A stretch of 64,000 nucleotides of DNA from Reticulitermes lucifugus (GCA_026260175.1 JAKCWW010001899.1:1-64000), one strand, 5' to 3'. Positions 20,340-33,865 are shown, numbered from the stretch's first letter. Translations and numbers: made by a program. The notes: a model not told the origin generated them from the sequence alone.

Positions 20340-23300
20340 TTTAAGTTGTTTAGATTAATTCGTGCTTCAAAGGTTCAATTTTCTCACATAAGCATGAAAT
20401 CATGAGATTTTGTGTAATAGGCGTACACCATATGTCAATCACAGGTAGCAAATTAATAACCGCGAGCTGGAAAGTCATAAAAACATTCAAACCGGTTCGC
20501 GAAGTTCACACACAAAAGTAGGGGTCTTAACAAAACTATTCCCCATTAACTTTTACTTTCATAATCAAATAACATCCTGGTAGCAGAACCGTTAATTCTG
20601 ACCCAATTTTAGTCACCTCCCATCCTCGTGACCTACTTCTCTAAGCTGCACCTTATTTTAACATCACGTCTCTTTCTAGGTCTTCCAACTGGTCGTTTCC
20701 CAGAGTTTTCCCCACCGAAAAACTGTAAACGTAAATATATTGAATAAAGCAAAAGAAAGTCATAATGAAAATCGAGATTGTAAGGGAAATAAATTTTTGA
20801 AGTCTCTGTACTGAGGCCACGGAATAAGTCCCACAGATAGTGGAGAAGACGGCACTCAAGGTTTCCTCTTTGTCAAGTGTTGTATTGCGCTCCAGGACCC
20901 CTGGCCTATGCCATCTACCCTAAGGCACTTGTGTTGCTTGACGACGGTTATCATACAAAAATGTTTTCGTTGATGACCGCAGGCGAAAGAGCAATAGCTC
21001 AGGAAATATGTTGTGGGAAGGAGGGGAGTGGGGAGTATCGATACATGGGTCTTCTTTTCGTAACCTTACTACAGTAGGCGATAAGCCTACAACTTCAATT
21101 TACTGCAGCTACATCTCGATAGCCCACACCAGACTCTGCTTAACGCATGTTTGTACACCTTGAGAATACCAATTTGAGTTTAGGACATCGTGTTTGAATT
21201 ATTAATAATAACATGTTTGTGTATTTTAATACCCTATATATAAACTATATTCACTCAGTGTTAATAACTAACCATATTTAAAGAGTGTTTAACGACAGAA
21301 CTTTTCTGCGTGGCCCTTAGTCCCGGTCCCACTTCGAAATACAAGGCCTACAATTATGGTCCACGAATCAAAATAATTTCCAACATTTGTCATGAATAAT
21401 AAACCTGATAAAATTTCTGTAACAATTTAAAAATTACATGGAAAACAGGTGAGATTTAAGGTTCTGTCACCAGTGTTGATAAATATTGAAGTATTCTGGG
21501 CTACGACGCTTGATTTTAGAGGGGCAATAATTCCTACGTCTAAGCCACAACACTCGGTTATTTTACTGGTAGCTCTCAGAATTCCCAGCCTGGTGGTAAA
21601 ATATACAAATCTCGTATTAATAATAAAATAGAGTTGTTGCTACCAACATGTGTCGCTGAAACATGGAATAAAAAATTGCTTAATGAAAATAACTGTTGAT
21701 AAATGCAGAATAAGCACACCATAACTACTATAACCACTGCCGCAAATAATAAAGTGGCTACATATTCTTAAAAAAATATGCTGGTAATAAACTACCCTAA
21801 AATTATAGCGCATTTAATACAATTAAGAAAGAGAAGAAACACCCACACAAAATATTGGAAATTCTTGCTACATCAGTGGAGGCAGCTTCTTTTTATGGCA
21901 TACTCTAATACGAATATAAGGCGGACAGTGTTTGAAAACAGTACTGAGTAGATTAAATAAATTGGACGCAGAATGTAAAAAATAAACTAATGAGATTCTT
22001 CGTAGTTTTTACTCCTCGTCCCACATTATGATTAAACCACACAGATTAGGCTGATGGGAATAATAGCACCCCTGAAGGAGACGATAAAATGCATGCAATA
22101 TTTTGAACTATAATCAAATGATTTAGGATGGAGCCTGATTAAATACTGTGATGAATCTTCGGGTTCCCAATTATTTTATGGACTGAATATCCGTGCACTT
22201 TTAAGGGAGTTCTTGGCCAATGTATTTCGTTAACTTGTCATGGACGACGCAACTTATTAATACTCCACTAACGTTTCGGACGGCTTTACCATTAGGCGTC
22301 TTGTTCCGACGTGGATCGCGTTTTTCTGTATTTTGTGATATACTTCCCGTGCCATTCTCTCTAGAGGCTTATGTGCGTGTGACAGTTTCTCATATGGGCC
22401 TATATAGCACAGAAGTAAAACTTTCTTTGGTAAAATTGTGAAGGTCGCTCTTACGAGCTTACCAGACCATCATCAAATTTATTCTTGGAGTATTTAAAGT
22501 AATGGTAAATTATAATGTAATAATCAATATATTAGACTGTCTTTCTAAACATCCCTAACAAAATAACTGCAACTTTACCTGCGTAAAGAGATTATATTAT
22601 ACATAATCGTAGGCAGAATTGGCGAAATAAGTAGCCAGATGCACAGGAAAATTCCGAATCGGAAAAGACTGCTAAATATAGGTCCATTTTTTTCTGGTCG
22701 GCGGCAGTGTTTAGATTTTTATTATTCGTCTTGTTCTTGCCGACTTTAATTTAAATATTTCTATGCTTCTGCGGTAAAATATAGCCTAAAATAAGTTAAT
22801 GATCTGTAAAGAAATGGCAGTGAAATTTGTTTTAATATACATTATCAAGCATAGAAATTATTCAATGCTGTGTGTACATGGCCGGAGTTTCTCGGCGATC
22901 TGTTTCGTTCATATATACTCAGGCAGAAAGACTTCTCTTGAGGTACAAATAAACAGAAGTTCATGAAATTGCCAGTTTTGGGTTCCAGGTATACGAATGT
23001 TTTATGATTTACGTCATATGCCGTACTAGGTACGAGAATGCCAAACACCGTGCACTCCATGTTCGGTCTAATGTGTGTTTAAAGCCAATCAGAGATTGGG
23101 ATATCATGTCAGATTTGATTAATAATATTACATATATATGTTTGTGTATAGACCATCTGTAACACCTACTACTTCATTACGAATAGGTGATAGGACATTT
23201 AACAATTTTTGTAGTAAGACTTACAGGTCTACAAAGCATTTGGCGAGACTTTCCACATCGCGACATCTTCGAACTATACCCATCCTAATTAGACCTTTGA

Positions 23301-23640
23301 GAAAAGTAATTCCTCTTTGCTGAGGTTATTTGTTTCACCGCGCGTTGCAATCTCCAAGCGGTGACGTATACAACAAGAACAGCGCGACGGAACTCATACA
23401 AAAGCGCTCTCCTTTGGCGTGGTTCGTGAGAGGCTTTGTATATTTCATTACATTATTCCTACTTAGTCGTAAATGTGGCTGTAACACATAATAATTCAAG
23501 TTTCGTACGTATGGTCAAAGTGATTCATAAAATATTTTCCTCGTAACGAAATATTTTGTAAGGTACCAGTTTTGTTGTTTTATAAAAACGCATCACCCGT
23601 AAAACCTCCATAGCCCTGCAGTGAACAAAACAAGTGTAGC
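20340..23640. other. Noncoding, no gene seen
   Basis: Mostly AT-rich sequence with only short open frames. A weak LINE fragment lies at about 22140-22200 ('actgtgatgaatcttcgggt'). Otherwise nothing was recognised. Confidence 0.45.
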
Positions 23641-23649
23641 TGCCACCCC

Positions 23650-23780
23650 GCAAGTTCATACATCAGCCACATTAACCCTTTAAACCCCTATGTTATCTAT
23701 ACGTATCATCTTCTGTAGCATTAATAAATTCTGCATTTTCTCACACATGACATTTATGTGTTTCCTATAATTAGCACAAT
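23650..23780 (-). repeat. Unclassified interspersed repeat, copy 3
   Basis: 'Atcatcttctgtagcattaa', 'taaattctgcattttctcac' and 'atttatgtgtttcc' follow 480-560 closely. Confidence 0.52.
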
Positions 23781-24089
23781 AAAGGTCGCCTATTTCCCTA
23801 TGAGCACTAACTCGCTGGTCGTTCAAATACACGCAGTTTTCTCTGTATGGTAGAAAGGGAATTGTTATATAATTCAGATAAAGTCAGTCTTAAAAGGACT
23901 GGCATTTTCAAAGCTAGAAAGTACACAATGAGAAGTCACCATTAGTAGGATGTTCATAACAATTACGTGGGAGGAATTCAATGAAATTCTATTTTGTAAA
24001 TCTGACTTCTAGCCTAGATCTAGTTAATATGCAGTTCTAAGTGACTGAGAATCAGGTTAATGTAATTAACCTCTCCTTGTGGGACACTA

Positions 24090-24160
24090 TAGAGTCCCTT
24101 AATGTTACAGCAGGCGGTACATATAGTTACCGCTGGATTTAAAACGTTAAGAAGCATAAC
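24090..24160 (+). repeat. Unclassified interspersed repeat, copy 4
   Basis: 'Ccttaatgttacagcaggcg' and 'gtacatatagttaccgctgg' are the reverse complement of the word order at 490-530. A similar piece is at 33805-33865. Confidence 0.45.
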
Positions 24161-24589
24161 GTGCTATCGTATTTTGCAGGAAGGACATAAATTATGAACG
24201 GCTGAAAATGAAGGTCTTAGGAACATACTAGCAGCAAAGAGGGGTGAATTTAGGGAGCTATTGAGGTACTGAATGAGACATAACTTCGGAAGTGAGGACA
24301 GTAAAATCAAGGTGGTTTCAATTAACTTGATAATGAGGTCAGGTGGGAAGATAAGAAAGGCAGTAAGAATCTGGGTGCAAAACTTAACTGGAAATCAAAC
24401 AAGGTCAAGACCACGAAATAAAGGAGATTACGAGTATGTATGTTGCTGGAGTTGGGCAGCAGATGGACGTTCCTCTGTATGTAATAGGCCTATCTTAAAT
24501 CCCACTTAAGTTACATTCCTTAGTTCCATATACTCGTAGTGCCTTCGAGTACTTGTTCATACTTTCATACTTTTAAGAGTTTTATAACA

Positions 24590-24631
24590 CTGGCCTGAAG
24601 ATGACCGAATTAGGTCGAAACATGTTGCCAG
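24590..24631 (+). ncRNA. Hammerhead-like ribozyme motif, best copy
   Basis: Stem I CTGGC (24590-24594) pairs perfectly with GCCAG (24627-24631). Between them come CTGAAGA (24595-24601), T, stem II GACC/GGTC (24603-24606 with 24613-24616), GAAA (24617-24620) and CATGTT. ACAUGU is self-complementary, giving a minimal stem III with cleavage expected after the second U. Outside stem I, 'ttttata' and 'ataaaat' could extend the helix past an internal loop. All conserved hammerhead bases are present; the only oddity is one extra U between core and stem II. Rfam families RF00163/RF00008 are the reference. Confidence 0.55.
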
Positions 24632-24639
24632 AATAAAAT

Positions 24640-25790
24640 ATATAATGGATATTAGTTGTGTTTGACGGTATCAAAATCCTTTTTTTGTTCAAATTAACAC
24701 AACGGGATGATAAACATACAATTCTTCATTAATTAATCTGTTTAAACATATCACCATAGACCGCCATTCAAAAACCACGATTCATAATCTCACAAAAAAA
24801 ACTAGCAAAATTTTCATTTATATAATTTGAGCATATTTTTCGGAAAAGAAAAAGTATTATAAAATTTCAGACTTGAGCCTCTCACGGCGCTGAATGTGAA
24901 ATTGTTGTCATCGGGGATGTGGAAACATGTATTTTTCTACCAGAGTACATTGCGTCACACCCAGGCAGATATTAATCTTTATGGACTATAACAGTTCCTT
25001 ACTGCACTATAACAAGCCTTTCCTGAATTTATCCTTGCCCTTGTTTCACCACTCAGCTCCGTCTATTCACTATTATTGTTTCCAGGTATTTAATATTTGA
25101 ACATTTTTCAAATGCTTTATTACTTGTACAACCTTTTAAATTTTAATGCAAAGTTTTATCAATTATATTTGTCACAGACTGTACTAAATGTCTTCTCATC
25201 AAGCGTGTATAAAAGAGGAAGCATCCAGTCTGGATTCTCGTAATGACACCTGAGCAGGACAGGACGTTGATTGAAAGCTGCAGGAACACCACCTGTTTGT
25301 GTGGGTTTTGGTTTACCAACTTGTTTCGCTTGCTTACGCACATGAATGGGCTTGGCCGACTGATCAGACAAGCATTTCAATTGATTGTACCGAAGAGTGG
25401 ACAACCGAGGCAGCTCTTACCTACACCTGTTACAATATTGAAATTTCTGCTTTAGACGAGTCATAAACGTATTCTGTGCTGTAAAATGGTAACAAAATTA
25501 CAATCCATTTTCATGAGATAAATAGGCTTATAAAAATCATACAAATTGACTTTCATATACAGCACATTTTATTTACCTTGTCTATTTAAGAACTCTAGAG
25601 TTGCTTGTACGTTCTCGGATAGTGTTAATAAGCTGCATTTATAGTACCGATTTACAGTTAACTTAAGACAATCCACAATTTTGAAGAGCGTTACATCATG
25701 TAGGTACTGACCAACAGTTAAGACTGTACCGTCCACCTGGCGACGTTTTCATTTTTACTTTCGTACCAAACGGCTAAAAGTTTTGTCTTC
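24640..25790. other. Noncoding, nothing recognised
   Basis: Short open frames at 25143-25455 overlap on both strands and lack domains. No shared repeats were found. Confidence 0.45.
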
Positions 25791-25794
25791 AATG

Positions 25795-26083
25795 TTTTTA
25801 TTTAAGGGCCCCACAGCAGATGCTACGGACGCACCGCAGCATTGAGGCTTATTGTGCAACCCTTGTGATGAAGAAGATGATTAGTGTTTTTCCACTTTTC
25901 CGTGTAATGGAGCACCGGTGGAATGAAATTAACAGGGAAAACCAAAGTACTCGGGGGGGGGGGGTACATGTAGAGTGGCATTTTGTGCACCATAAATCCC
26001 ACATGGACTGGCCCGGGATCGAGCCCGGGTCTCCGCGGTGGGAGGCTGGCGACTAACCGCCTGAGCCATGGCACAGCCCCCTA
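25795..26083 (-). mobile_element. tRNA-derived SINE, family A, with target duplication
   Basis: The minus strand gives GGGCTGTGCCATGGCTCAGGC and the B-box GGGCTCGATCCCGGG, body 'gtactttggttttccctgt' and 3' end 'gctgtggggccc'. Direct repeats tcttcaat lie at 25786-25793 and 26084-26091. A C-run on the minus strand (25954-25963) interrupts the body. Confidence 0.85.
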
Positions 26084-26099
26084 TCTTCAATCTTACTAT

Positions 26100-27370
26100 T
26101 TATTTTACACAAATATCTCAAGTCGTAAGTGAAACATAATTACTTTTCATTCCTCAGTATAATTACAGGCCTTAAAACAGGGGATAATTTTGACAAATTA
26201 TTTAAAATGCTATTATACATAATATTTATATGTGCACTATGCGTGACTATGACGTCTCTTCACTTGATACCACACAAAGCGGTAAATATTGCGCGTGAAA
26301 TAAACATATTAGACATGCTAGTAACAATTAAATTTGTAGACTGTTGGGATTTGAGATTCTCGTGTCGGTGACTATGAAGATATGGCTATGGAATACTCGT
26401 ATGATGGAATAAAAAAATGGAGATAGTAGGGTCCCTCGCAAGGATGGCACTGATCTACGAACCTACACGGCATCGTATTATTTACTGCTATTTTTATTGC
26501 ATAATGGGAGACAAGGGATATACCGGCCCTCGAAGAATCCACTACCGTTTTACGGACCGCAAATTTGATAGCGGTGCGAGAACTTGATTTTCACCTGAAA
26601 TTGACTGATCGGACGGTCAGAAAAAGCAGGTCGTCGGAGTGCTGAAGAAGCAAATCCGTTCCTTTAGAATCCTAAATACAGGCTACTTGTGAGCTAGGCA
26701 TTTACCTTTCCACTGCATACCTATTGACGTAATATCTCTGTAGTGTTATAGGACATGCAGGAAATTCATTCAACTTAGGTTACAAATTAGTTTTGATACC
26801 TCGATCTCTTCTCATATTCCATCAAGTTGCATTTCAGTAGTTTTAAGATAGAACAAAAAGGAGTAACAACAGCAGGAACAGTCAGCCACGGCTTGTGTGT
26901 CTTTGAAAAGGGACGGAAGGGCCTGTCATAAAGGGCCACTACCCCTTTCAGGTCTCAATTGCCATTCGGACTGTAGCCACAATCCGCAAAACAACTTCCA
27001 TTCCATTGTCTGTTTATGTGTGACAAATTGTTGCACAGAATACGCCATAAACACGGTTTCTTTCGTGAACAGGTAATAGTTATTCAACCGCTTAAGGAAC
27101 TCACTCCTATGGAACCAAAATGCTTATCGCTGTGTTCGCAAAAACACGTTAAAGAACCCTATCTTGAGGGAGATGAACCCAGTTCACAGTTTCAGGCCCC
27201 TCTCCTAAACTATGTGTTTTAACATCACTCTCAAATCCCTCGTCTGATTTCATGAACGGCCTATTTCTCTGTGTTTTAATAATCAAAATTTTACACATAA
27301 ATTTCTTCCCCTCTAGGTGCATGTCTCTCCGTCTTATCTTTCTTGACGTAGGACCAATTGTGTCCATGTT
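26100..27370. other. Noncoding, nothing firm
   Basis: Short open frames overlap at 27016-27367 on both strands. The minus frame (GPTSRKIRRRDMHLEGKK...) has a faint look of a repeat-derived peptide but no support within the window. Confidence 0.4.
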
Positions 27371-27376
27371 CTAAAG

Positions 27377-27551
27377 CAATGGCACGCAAACCTTTTTAAC
27401 GGCGGGCCACTCAGACACGAATGATTTGGCGAAGAGGCACAAAGCGGTTTTAAAACAATACCAAAATATTCGATGTACAAATATTACGTGTTACTAACGG
27501 CTCCACGGGCCACTTAGGTCAGGGTCGAGGGCCACAGGATACGTACCACTG
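27377..27551. mobile_element. hAT-like MITE, about 175 bp
   Basis: The ends are inverted: caatggcacgcaaacc at the left and, read in reverse, cagtggtacgtatcc at the right, both variants of the hAT CAGTGGTTC... end. Eight-base flanks ttctaaag and ctctaaaa are a degraded target duplication of the length hAT elements make. Internal GGGCCAC words are also typical. Confidence 0.62.
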
Positions 27552-27649
27552 CTCTAAAAGTAAAGGTAAGCTTGTCGCTGTGTTTAATTAAGCAACACGC
27601 CATGAAGGCCTAATGGGGAATGGACGTTCAGCGCCAAGAATCCTTAATC

Positions 27650-27850
27650 TGGGCTCTAGATAGATGCGAGTGGTCAAATTTATGGCCTATCTACTTGTAA
27701 GCCAGAGGAGCAGTCCCAGGTACCCAGAGAACGTGAGGCTGGTTGGTCCTCAGGAATGGTCTGGAAGAGTCGCAGAAGAGAAAAATCTATGCCTGTTGTC
27801 GGGAATCGAATTCCGATTCCTCGGTCGTCCAGCCCCCAGCCTTATCACCA
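27650..27850 (-). mobile_element. SINE family C, degenerate copy
   Basis: Minus-strand order: 'ggaatcggaattcgattccc' (B-box region), 'gacaacaggcatagattttt', 'tctgcgactcttccagacc' and 'gggtacctgggactgctcct'. It matches the head-to-body order of 715-970. Confidence 0.52.
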
Positions 27851-27909
27851 TAACGACAGAACTATCCTGGCTAAACAAGATGTTTTGGAAATAAACATGA
27901 CACTTTCCT

Positions 27910-27911
<2 letters not shown>

Positions 27912-27946
<35 letters not shown>
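27912..27946. repeat. (TA)n microsatellite
   Basis: About 17 TA units. Confidence 0.97.
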
Positions 27947-27947
<1 letters not shown>

Positions 27948-28911
27948 CAAGGCTAGTACCAAAAATTGTGTAGTATTCAGCCATCCTTGAGACCAAGTTT
28001 TACACCCATACAAAACTTTTAAAGTACAAAATGTTTACTTTTTTTATAGAAGGGAAGAAAATTTATTCTGAACTGAATGCTAACATGTATTCCCCGACTT
28101 ATTCTGTTATTAATTTCTACGTTATTATCATTTTGATTTGTTACTGTCGTTCCTAGACGTTTGAACTTCGCAGAATCTTCGATGAATCTATTTGCCTTCT
28201 TAATGTGGTGATTATATAAACCATTTTTTGGTAGTCACTATGATTACAGAGACTAGTAACATGGTCCTGATGGATAACTGCTGTGTTGACTGCAGACACT
28301 AAAGTTGAGGTCAGGCTATGATACAGGGGCCCGGTAACCCCTCCCCCCTTGCAACATACGTTCCGCCATACCTTTACAAGTTGCCGGTGTCGCTAGAATC
28401 CTCGCAGCCCGAAGAAAGAAAGAATAAGAGGAGTCGTAAATTTTGAATTGTGTAAAGGAAAGGCAAGAGGCCCGCGCATGTATATCTAGGAGCTCCGTTT
28501 TATGTTTGAAGCGAAGCAAGTAAAGTGAGTCGACGACGACCAGAAACCATTGAAAGTGGAAAGAGGGGGAATTTGAAGGTAAAGGGCAATGTATCTTGTG
28601 TGGATGAAAGGAACTCAACTACCTCACACAGCAGAGTAGCCTAGCGTTCGATGGTTCAAACTACGTCCGAAATCAGAAATAGAACAGTGGCGGAATCAGA
28701 CTCTGCCGAACTTGAACAGGAATTTTATACGTTTAATTAACAAACTTTTGCTTATAAAAGTAATGATGCAAAGACTTGGAAAGAAGAAAGAAGGCAAGAA
28801 AGAAAAAGGACTGAAGGAAAGAATGAGTCCGTGAACATGTCGAATTATTGACACATTGTCATGTTGCTGGTAAATGTTAAAGTGAAGTTTACCCTGTCCA
28901 GGCCATGAAGG

Positions 28912-29075
28912 CATATTGGGGGATTAGAGGTATAGCCCCACTCGTTATTCATCTCGGCATTCAGATGAAGGTGAGTGGACAACTTCACGCCCCGGCCACA
29001 TTACCCCCGGGAAAGAACCCCGGTACCAACTGAATAGGAGGCTGGGTGGCTCCCAGAGCTGCTCTGGACGTTTTG
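28912..29075 (-). mobile_element. SINE family C, body without head
   Basis: Plus-strand words 'gaggtatagccccactcg', 'gacaacttcacgccccggcc', 'gggaaagaaccccggtacc' and 'aataggaggctgggtggctc' match 725-880 in order. The tRNA head is missing. Confidence 0.72.
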
Positions 29076-29079
29076 CTAG

Positions 29080-30600
29080 TCCTTTATCAAACAAATCTTA
29101 ATACATTTTGCACATTTTTTTTCCAAAGTATATTATCATAAGAATTTCGATTCTAACAGCGCTGATGTTATTCCCACTTTCAGAGTTATTTCGGCTGCCA
29201 TGTTGAAATCGTTGATGGCGCTAATTTAAGGACTACGAAGATAAGAAAGCCTTCAGTAAGAAGCTATTCATGCCGATTTTCATTTATTTATGTAACACTG
29301 ACGCCAGTACCTGAAGCAAGAGACAGACAGACAACAGTTACTGGAGACTTAGGATAAATCTTAGCGTCTCTCAGGCCACAATTTATGACAATGATTGTGC
29401 TCTTTAATGACGTTTCAATTGCAGAGGCTATACAGCGTTCCAGACAAGAATGGCTACTGAATAAGGATTTGGAAGGAGGCATTCGGTGTTAAGGTATAAT
29501 GCTGGCATTCCCCAGCGGAAGCCAAGGAAAACTGGAATGTACACAGTCATTATGATAATCTCCAGGTCAGAGATCGACACTGGGACCTCCATACCACAAG
29601 TCCAGAGTACAATACCAATAACTATTGCCCGGAGAAGATTGTATAATGTGGAATTAGATGGAAAGATGATCAGTATTGGCGAAAAGTATCGGGGAGGCCA
29701 TGGTCAGAAAACGGGCCAAAGGGCTACAGAAGAAAAAGAAGAAGAAGAAGGAATTTAAGAAATTCAGTAGGCAAGGATATAGAAGGAAGCTTCGATAACC
29801 TTGTATGAAGTCCCCAATATCTCGGAATTCTTTAAGAGAGAATGAGGACGATGAAAAATCTCAATTAGAATAGTCGATAATCCGGCCTAATTTAAACCGA
29901 ATGATTCCCGAACACATTTAGAATGCTGCTGCTGCATTAACCATGTCGGTAGACCAAAATGATGTAGGGAAGTCCGCCACTGACAAGTTGTCGCGTCGCA
30001 ACAACTGGAGACGGTTAGAGCACTGAATCAATTGCTTGACATGTATATGTGCTGTGCTCTGTGAGTTTCCTGATTGGAAGTGATTTACTAGGAGAATGCT
30101 ACAGCTCCTTGCTTCTTTATTATTATATACGAACGTAATCCTTATGGCCAGCCATGGCTAAATTACACATCCACTGGCATCATACATCACACTCCATACA
30201 AAACTGAACTTTTAAATCATTCAAGAAGGGACGTGATACTTCAAGGGAACATGGAGGCATGCAAGATATGGGGAAAATATTTTTCAACTGGTACAACATT
30301 CAATTCTAAACTTCAGAGCAGTGTGTAAGCATTACTGATTCTAATGCATTGCTTCAGTATCACTGCTAAACCGCGACTACGGATCTGACAACTGCCTTGT
30401 GAGGTTCTTCTTATGACTGACTACAAACTGAAAGATATTACACATTCGCATCATTGGTTTGTTATTATATTCTGTTAATATGCCCCATATGCATCATGCA
30501 TCTTTTATTAGTCCGCCTTCAAATTTCACAGCTGAAGCTACGCAACTAGTTTCGATCAAATAGTATAATAAGCAGACCGACGGCTACATGAACTGTTTCT
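29080..30600. other. Noncoding, nothing recognised
   Basis: No convincing gene or shared repeat. The open frame 29486-29758 lacks any domain. Confidence 0.42.
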
Positions 30601-30609
30601 TCCAAAGCA

Positions 30610-30715
30610 TCATATTGCAACATTGCCACGGGCCTGAGAATGGAGGCAGCATGTTCCTCCGAAACGTCAGAAAATTATACTAGACTGTACGTTGTCACAG
30701 TCCAGGATAGTAGTC
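30610..30715 (+). repeat. Inverted-repeat family, right-arm copy
   Basis: 'Gggcctgagaatggaggcag', 'ttcctccgaaacgtcag', then 'agactgtacgttgtcacagt' match the family's right arm. The hammerhead-like layout is CTGAGAA, T, GGAGG...CCTCC, GAAA, CGTC. Confidence 0.62.
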
Positions 30716-30719
30716 TATT

Positions 30720-33700
30720 CTTTGCTCTCACAAAAATCCGCCTAAAACATCTGAACGGTGATGTAGCCTTACTGAAAATTTATCTACTTTTGTAGTCCTA
30801 CAGTACCGAAAATGCCTTCTTTAACACGTCATGCAATAGGATTTGTTTTTGGCGTAACGTAAGTTGTGTATCGTTTGTCTATACTGAAGTCTGTCCAGCG
30901 AGTTAGACTTTTGTCCTCATCTGCCAAATATTATTTAGTCAATAAGATTCTTAAATCTATCTTCCTCAATTTTTTAAAACCTGACTCATCGTATAGGGAT
31001 ACACAGACACCTTAAACTGAGAACAATAATTATGAAACAACTGACGGATTTTCATGACATTTGGTACGAATGTTGTTACTAGAAACCATCAAAACAAGAC
31101 ACTTTTTAGTTCTTTAAACTAGATCTTGTGAGACAACGTTCTCCGAAAAAAGTGTAACTTTCGTTAACATAAGGTACTATGTTCTTTTATAACTGTCTTT
31201 CAATCCGATGACAACAACTAATGAATCAGTCAAATTTTGTACGGATACAGGTGGCTATAGGTTGTTAAAGATGCTTATAAATTGCTTATAAAACACATTT
31301 CTATGTTAACAGTTATAAACTTGTCGACAGTGCGAATTTTTAATACTATAATATGTGAATCCCTCTAATTAACTTACATAAAAATCCAATTCTAAGCTCA
31401 CAGGAAAATTCGTCGCCAATACAAAGACAAATCTGTTCATGCTATTTAGTTAAATGAGTTGTTAATTGTAAAAATAAAAGAAAAACGTATCAATACATTT
31501 TATGGGCAAAATGTAAAGGTTTAGGATATTAAAACGTTGGTCCCTTTGTTAACAAATGTGCATAAAAGAGTTAAACTAGGCCCACAGGCGGTCGGAAATT
31601 CAGCACATAAACGTGTCATCAAATTACGTAATAATTAATTTATATTTATTATTAGCCACACTGTAGACTGGAACACTTGAAGCAAAGCAGACATCAGAAG
31701 TTCTTCCCAGAACTTCTTGTCACACTAACATCACGTTGTCTGCTAGACAAACGCGATTCGAGATTAACGTAATGGGATGTAACAATTTATACAACACGTG
31801 AAGTTTAAATCAGTAGTGAAAGGAATGCGACAGCCAGAATTTAACAGCACATTAATTTAATCAGCATCACACACTTTGACACAGACACAGGTGTAGTAGG
31901 AGAAGATAACTGCTGCCGCAACAGCATGGCATAATGGAAATAGCATGTGACATACGGACAGACAGACGCACTGACTGTGGCACGAAGCACGTGTAACAAA
32001 CTTCTTGCTGTTTGCACGGTTACCATGTATGCACTATATTAGGAAACACAGCTTGTTAAAGACTGGCGAATTTTGAAGTAATTTAACGCTGTTGCCTTTA
32101 CTGTAGATTACTGGTTACATAGCATGAAATTATGGTTATGTATGATATTAAATTAAAAAGTAATTTGGAAAGAAGCGGTGGAGTGAAGTGAGAGAGAAAT
32201 GGAGAAAGAAACAGAAAGAAAGCATTAATGAAGTAAAGAAAGAAATGAAAGTAATAAAGCAGCATTAGCTTGACGAGACTAAGTCAAATCATGAAGAAAC
32301 TAAGTCCAGATGACCAGTAACGGCCTGCTATTGGTACCGGCTGCTTTACGGGGTCAGCGTTTGACCGCCACGTAACCAGCTCGATTTCCCATACATATCT
32401 TCAGTGCTTGATAACAAGAATTAGCTCAAGTCAAACTGTATCAATTTTGACGTAGATATATACCAACATTACGCTTGGCATACATATATTTCCTTCTTTT
32501 GCAACGTATTAAAGTCTTGAGTCTTATCGTCATACAGTGAGAGTTTCACGCATGGCAGTCAGACCTTAAGCGAGAAATAACGACACAGAACTCGTATAAA
32601 CTTCCTTACACAACTTACGCCCTTCGAAACGTCGCCCTTTTTAAGGAGCGCCAAAGAGGCAAACAGGGTGCGTGGATTGAAATTTCAAACAAACAATTGC
32701 ATTGCTGCTATTATCGAACTTGAAATGAGTTTCGCCATTGACAGAACAGTGACTGACAGTCTTGTTAAATAAATCACTAATAAATAAATAAATAAATAAT
32801 ATCGTTATATTCCAAACTCCGTGATGATACAAGAACCTGATGTCAGTTCCATCAAATAATCCTACCCATTCTCAAAACTCATGTCCATACGATCCAGCTT
32901 AATGTTATCGCACCACTTCCTCTGCAGTCCTAGTGGCAGCTTTCAGTGCGGTTCCCCTGAATTTCTTTTCATTCATTGGAATTGCATTGCATTACATTCC
33001 AGCTTTCACTATGACAACAGTACTGTGAGACGTATAGTAGCTATATACTGTAAGTAACACAGTCCCTCATAATGTATTATTCATAGATTTGTATCTCTTA
33101 GATCAAAACACAGTCTTAGCCACTTTATGAATTGCTGTAACAAAATGCAACTCCAATCTTTATCACTACTGCTCTCAGAACCTTAAATTCCTCCAGATGC
33201 AGCCTTTACTGTGTGATATTTCTAATATCCCAGAGAATCAAGTGTTAAATAGGATATTGGCTACAGCAGTCGGGTTTCTCAAATGCTGCCAGCAGATGTA
33301 ACACAGCAGGCAGAATAAATCATTAAGGGTGAAGGTTAAATGACACCCATTCTGTAGGCTGACGTGCGAATTTATTGGTCTGCCTTGTAATGTAAAGAAT
33401 ATGGCAAAATCTGCCTCTTTCAAAACGTTTCTCACCCAAAACTGCCAAACGTCAGCTGGCACCCATTGTTAGTTTCGCTGCTTGCTACAGACCCAGGCCC
33501 ACTTACTCCGAAAAGCAAAAACTTCCGAATTGATATCTGTTTATCCGTTTATTTAACGGTGCTGAATCGGCTGCAGTAGTTATTTTGTCAGTTGGAGTGT
33601 CATTGCCTATTTTAATCCTTTGAGGCTATAAATTAATGTAAATAATATAAATTATAAAACGCAGTTCCTACCATACCGGGAGTACACTGTGTGTCAATTG

Positions 33701-33800
33701 AAAACACAAACCGGTTAATGCTGTTGAGGTCAGTGATAACTGTTTATTATGAGAAACATACGAACAAACAAAACATATAGGCTACTGTGTCTGGGTAAAA
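30720..33800. other. Noncoding, no gene seen
   Basis: AT-rich with only short open frames. A purine-rich run lies at 32165-32260 and AATA units at about 32780-32800. Confidence 0.45.
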
Positions 33801-33804
33801 TAGA

Positions 33805-33865
33805 GATTTGTTTAATGTTACAGCAGGTGATATGTATGGGCAACCACTGTTCTTTAAAAGGGTAT
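33805..33865 (+). repeat. Unclassified interspersed repeat, copy 5
   Basis: 'Gtttaatgttacagcaggtg' and 'atatgtatgggcaaccactg' match 24090-24160. Confidence 0.42.

Noticed and set aside
27149-27367. Minus-strand peptide GPTSRKIRRRDMHLEGKK... as a host gene
   Set aside because: No splice partners, no domain, and the opposite strand is open; possibly an old repeat, but unsupported.
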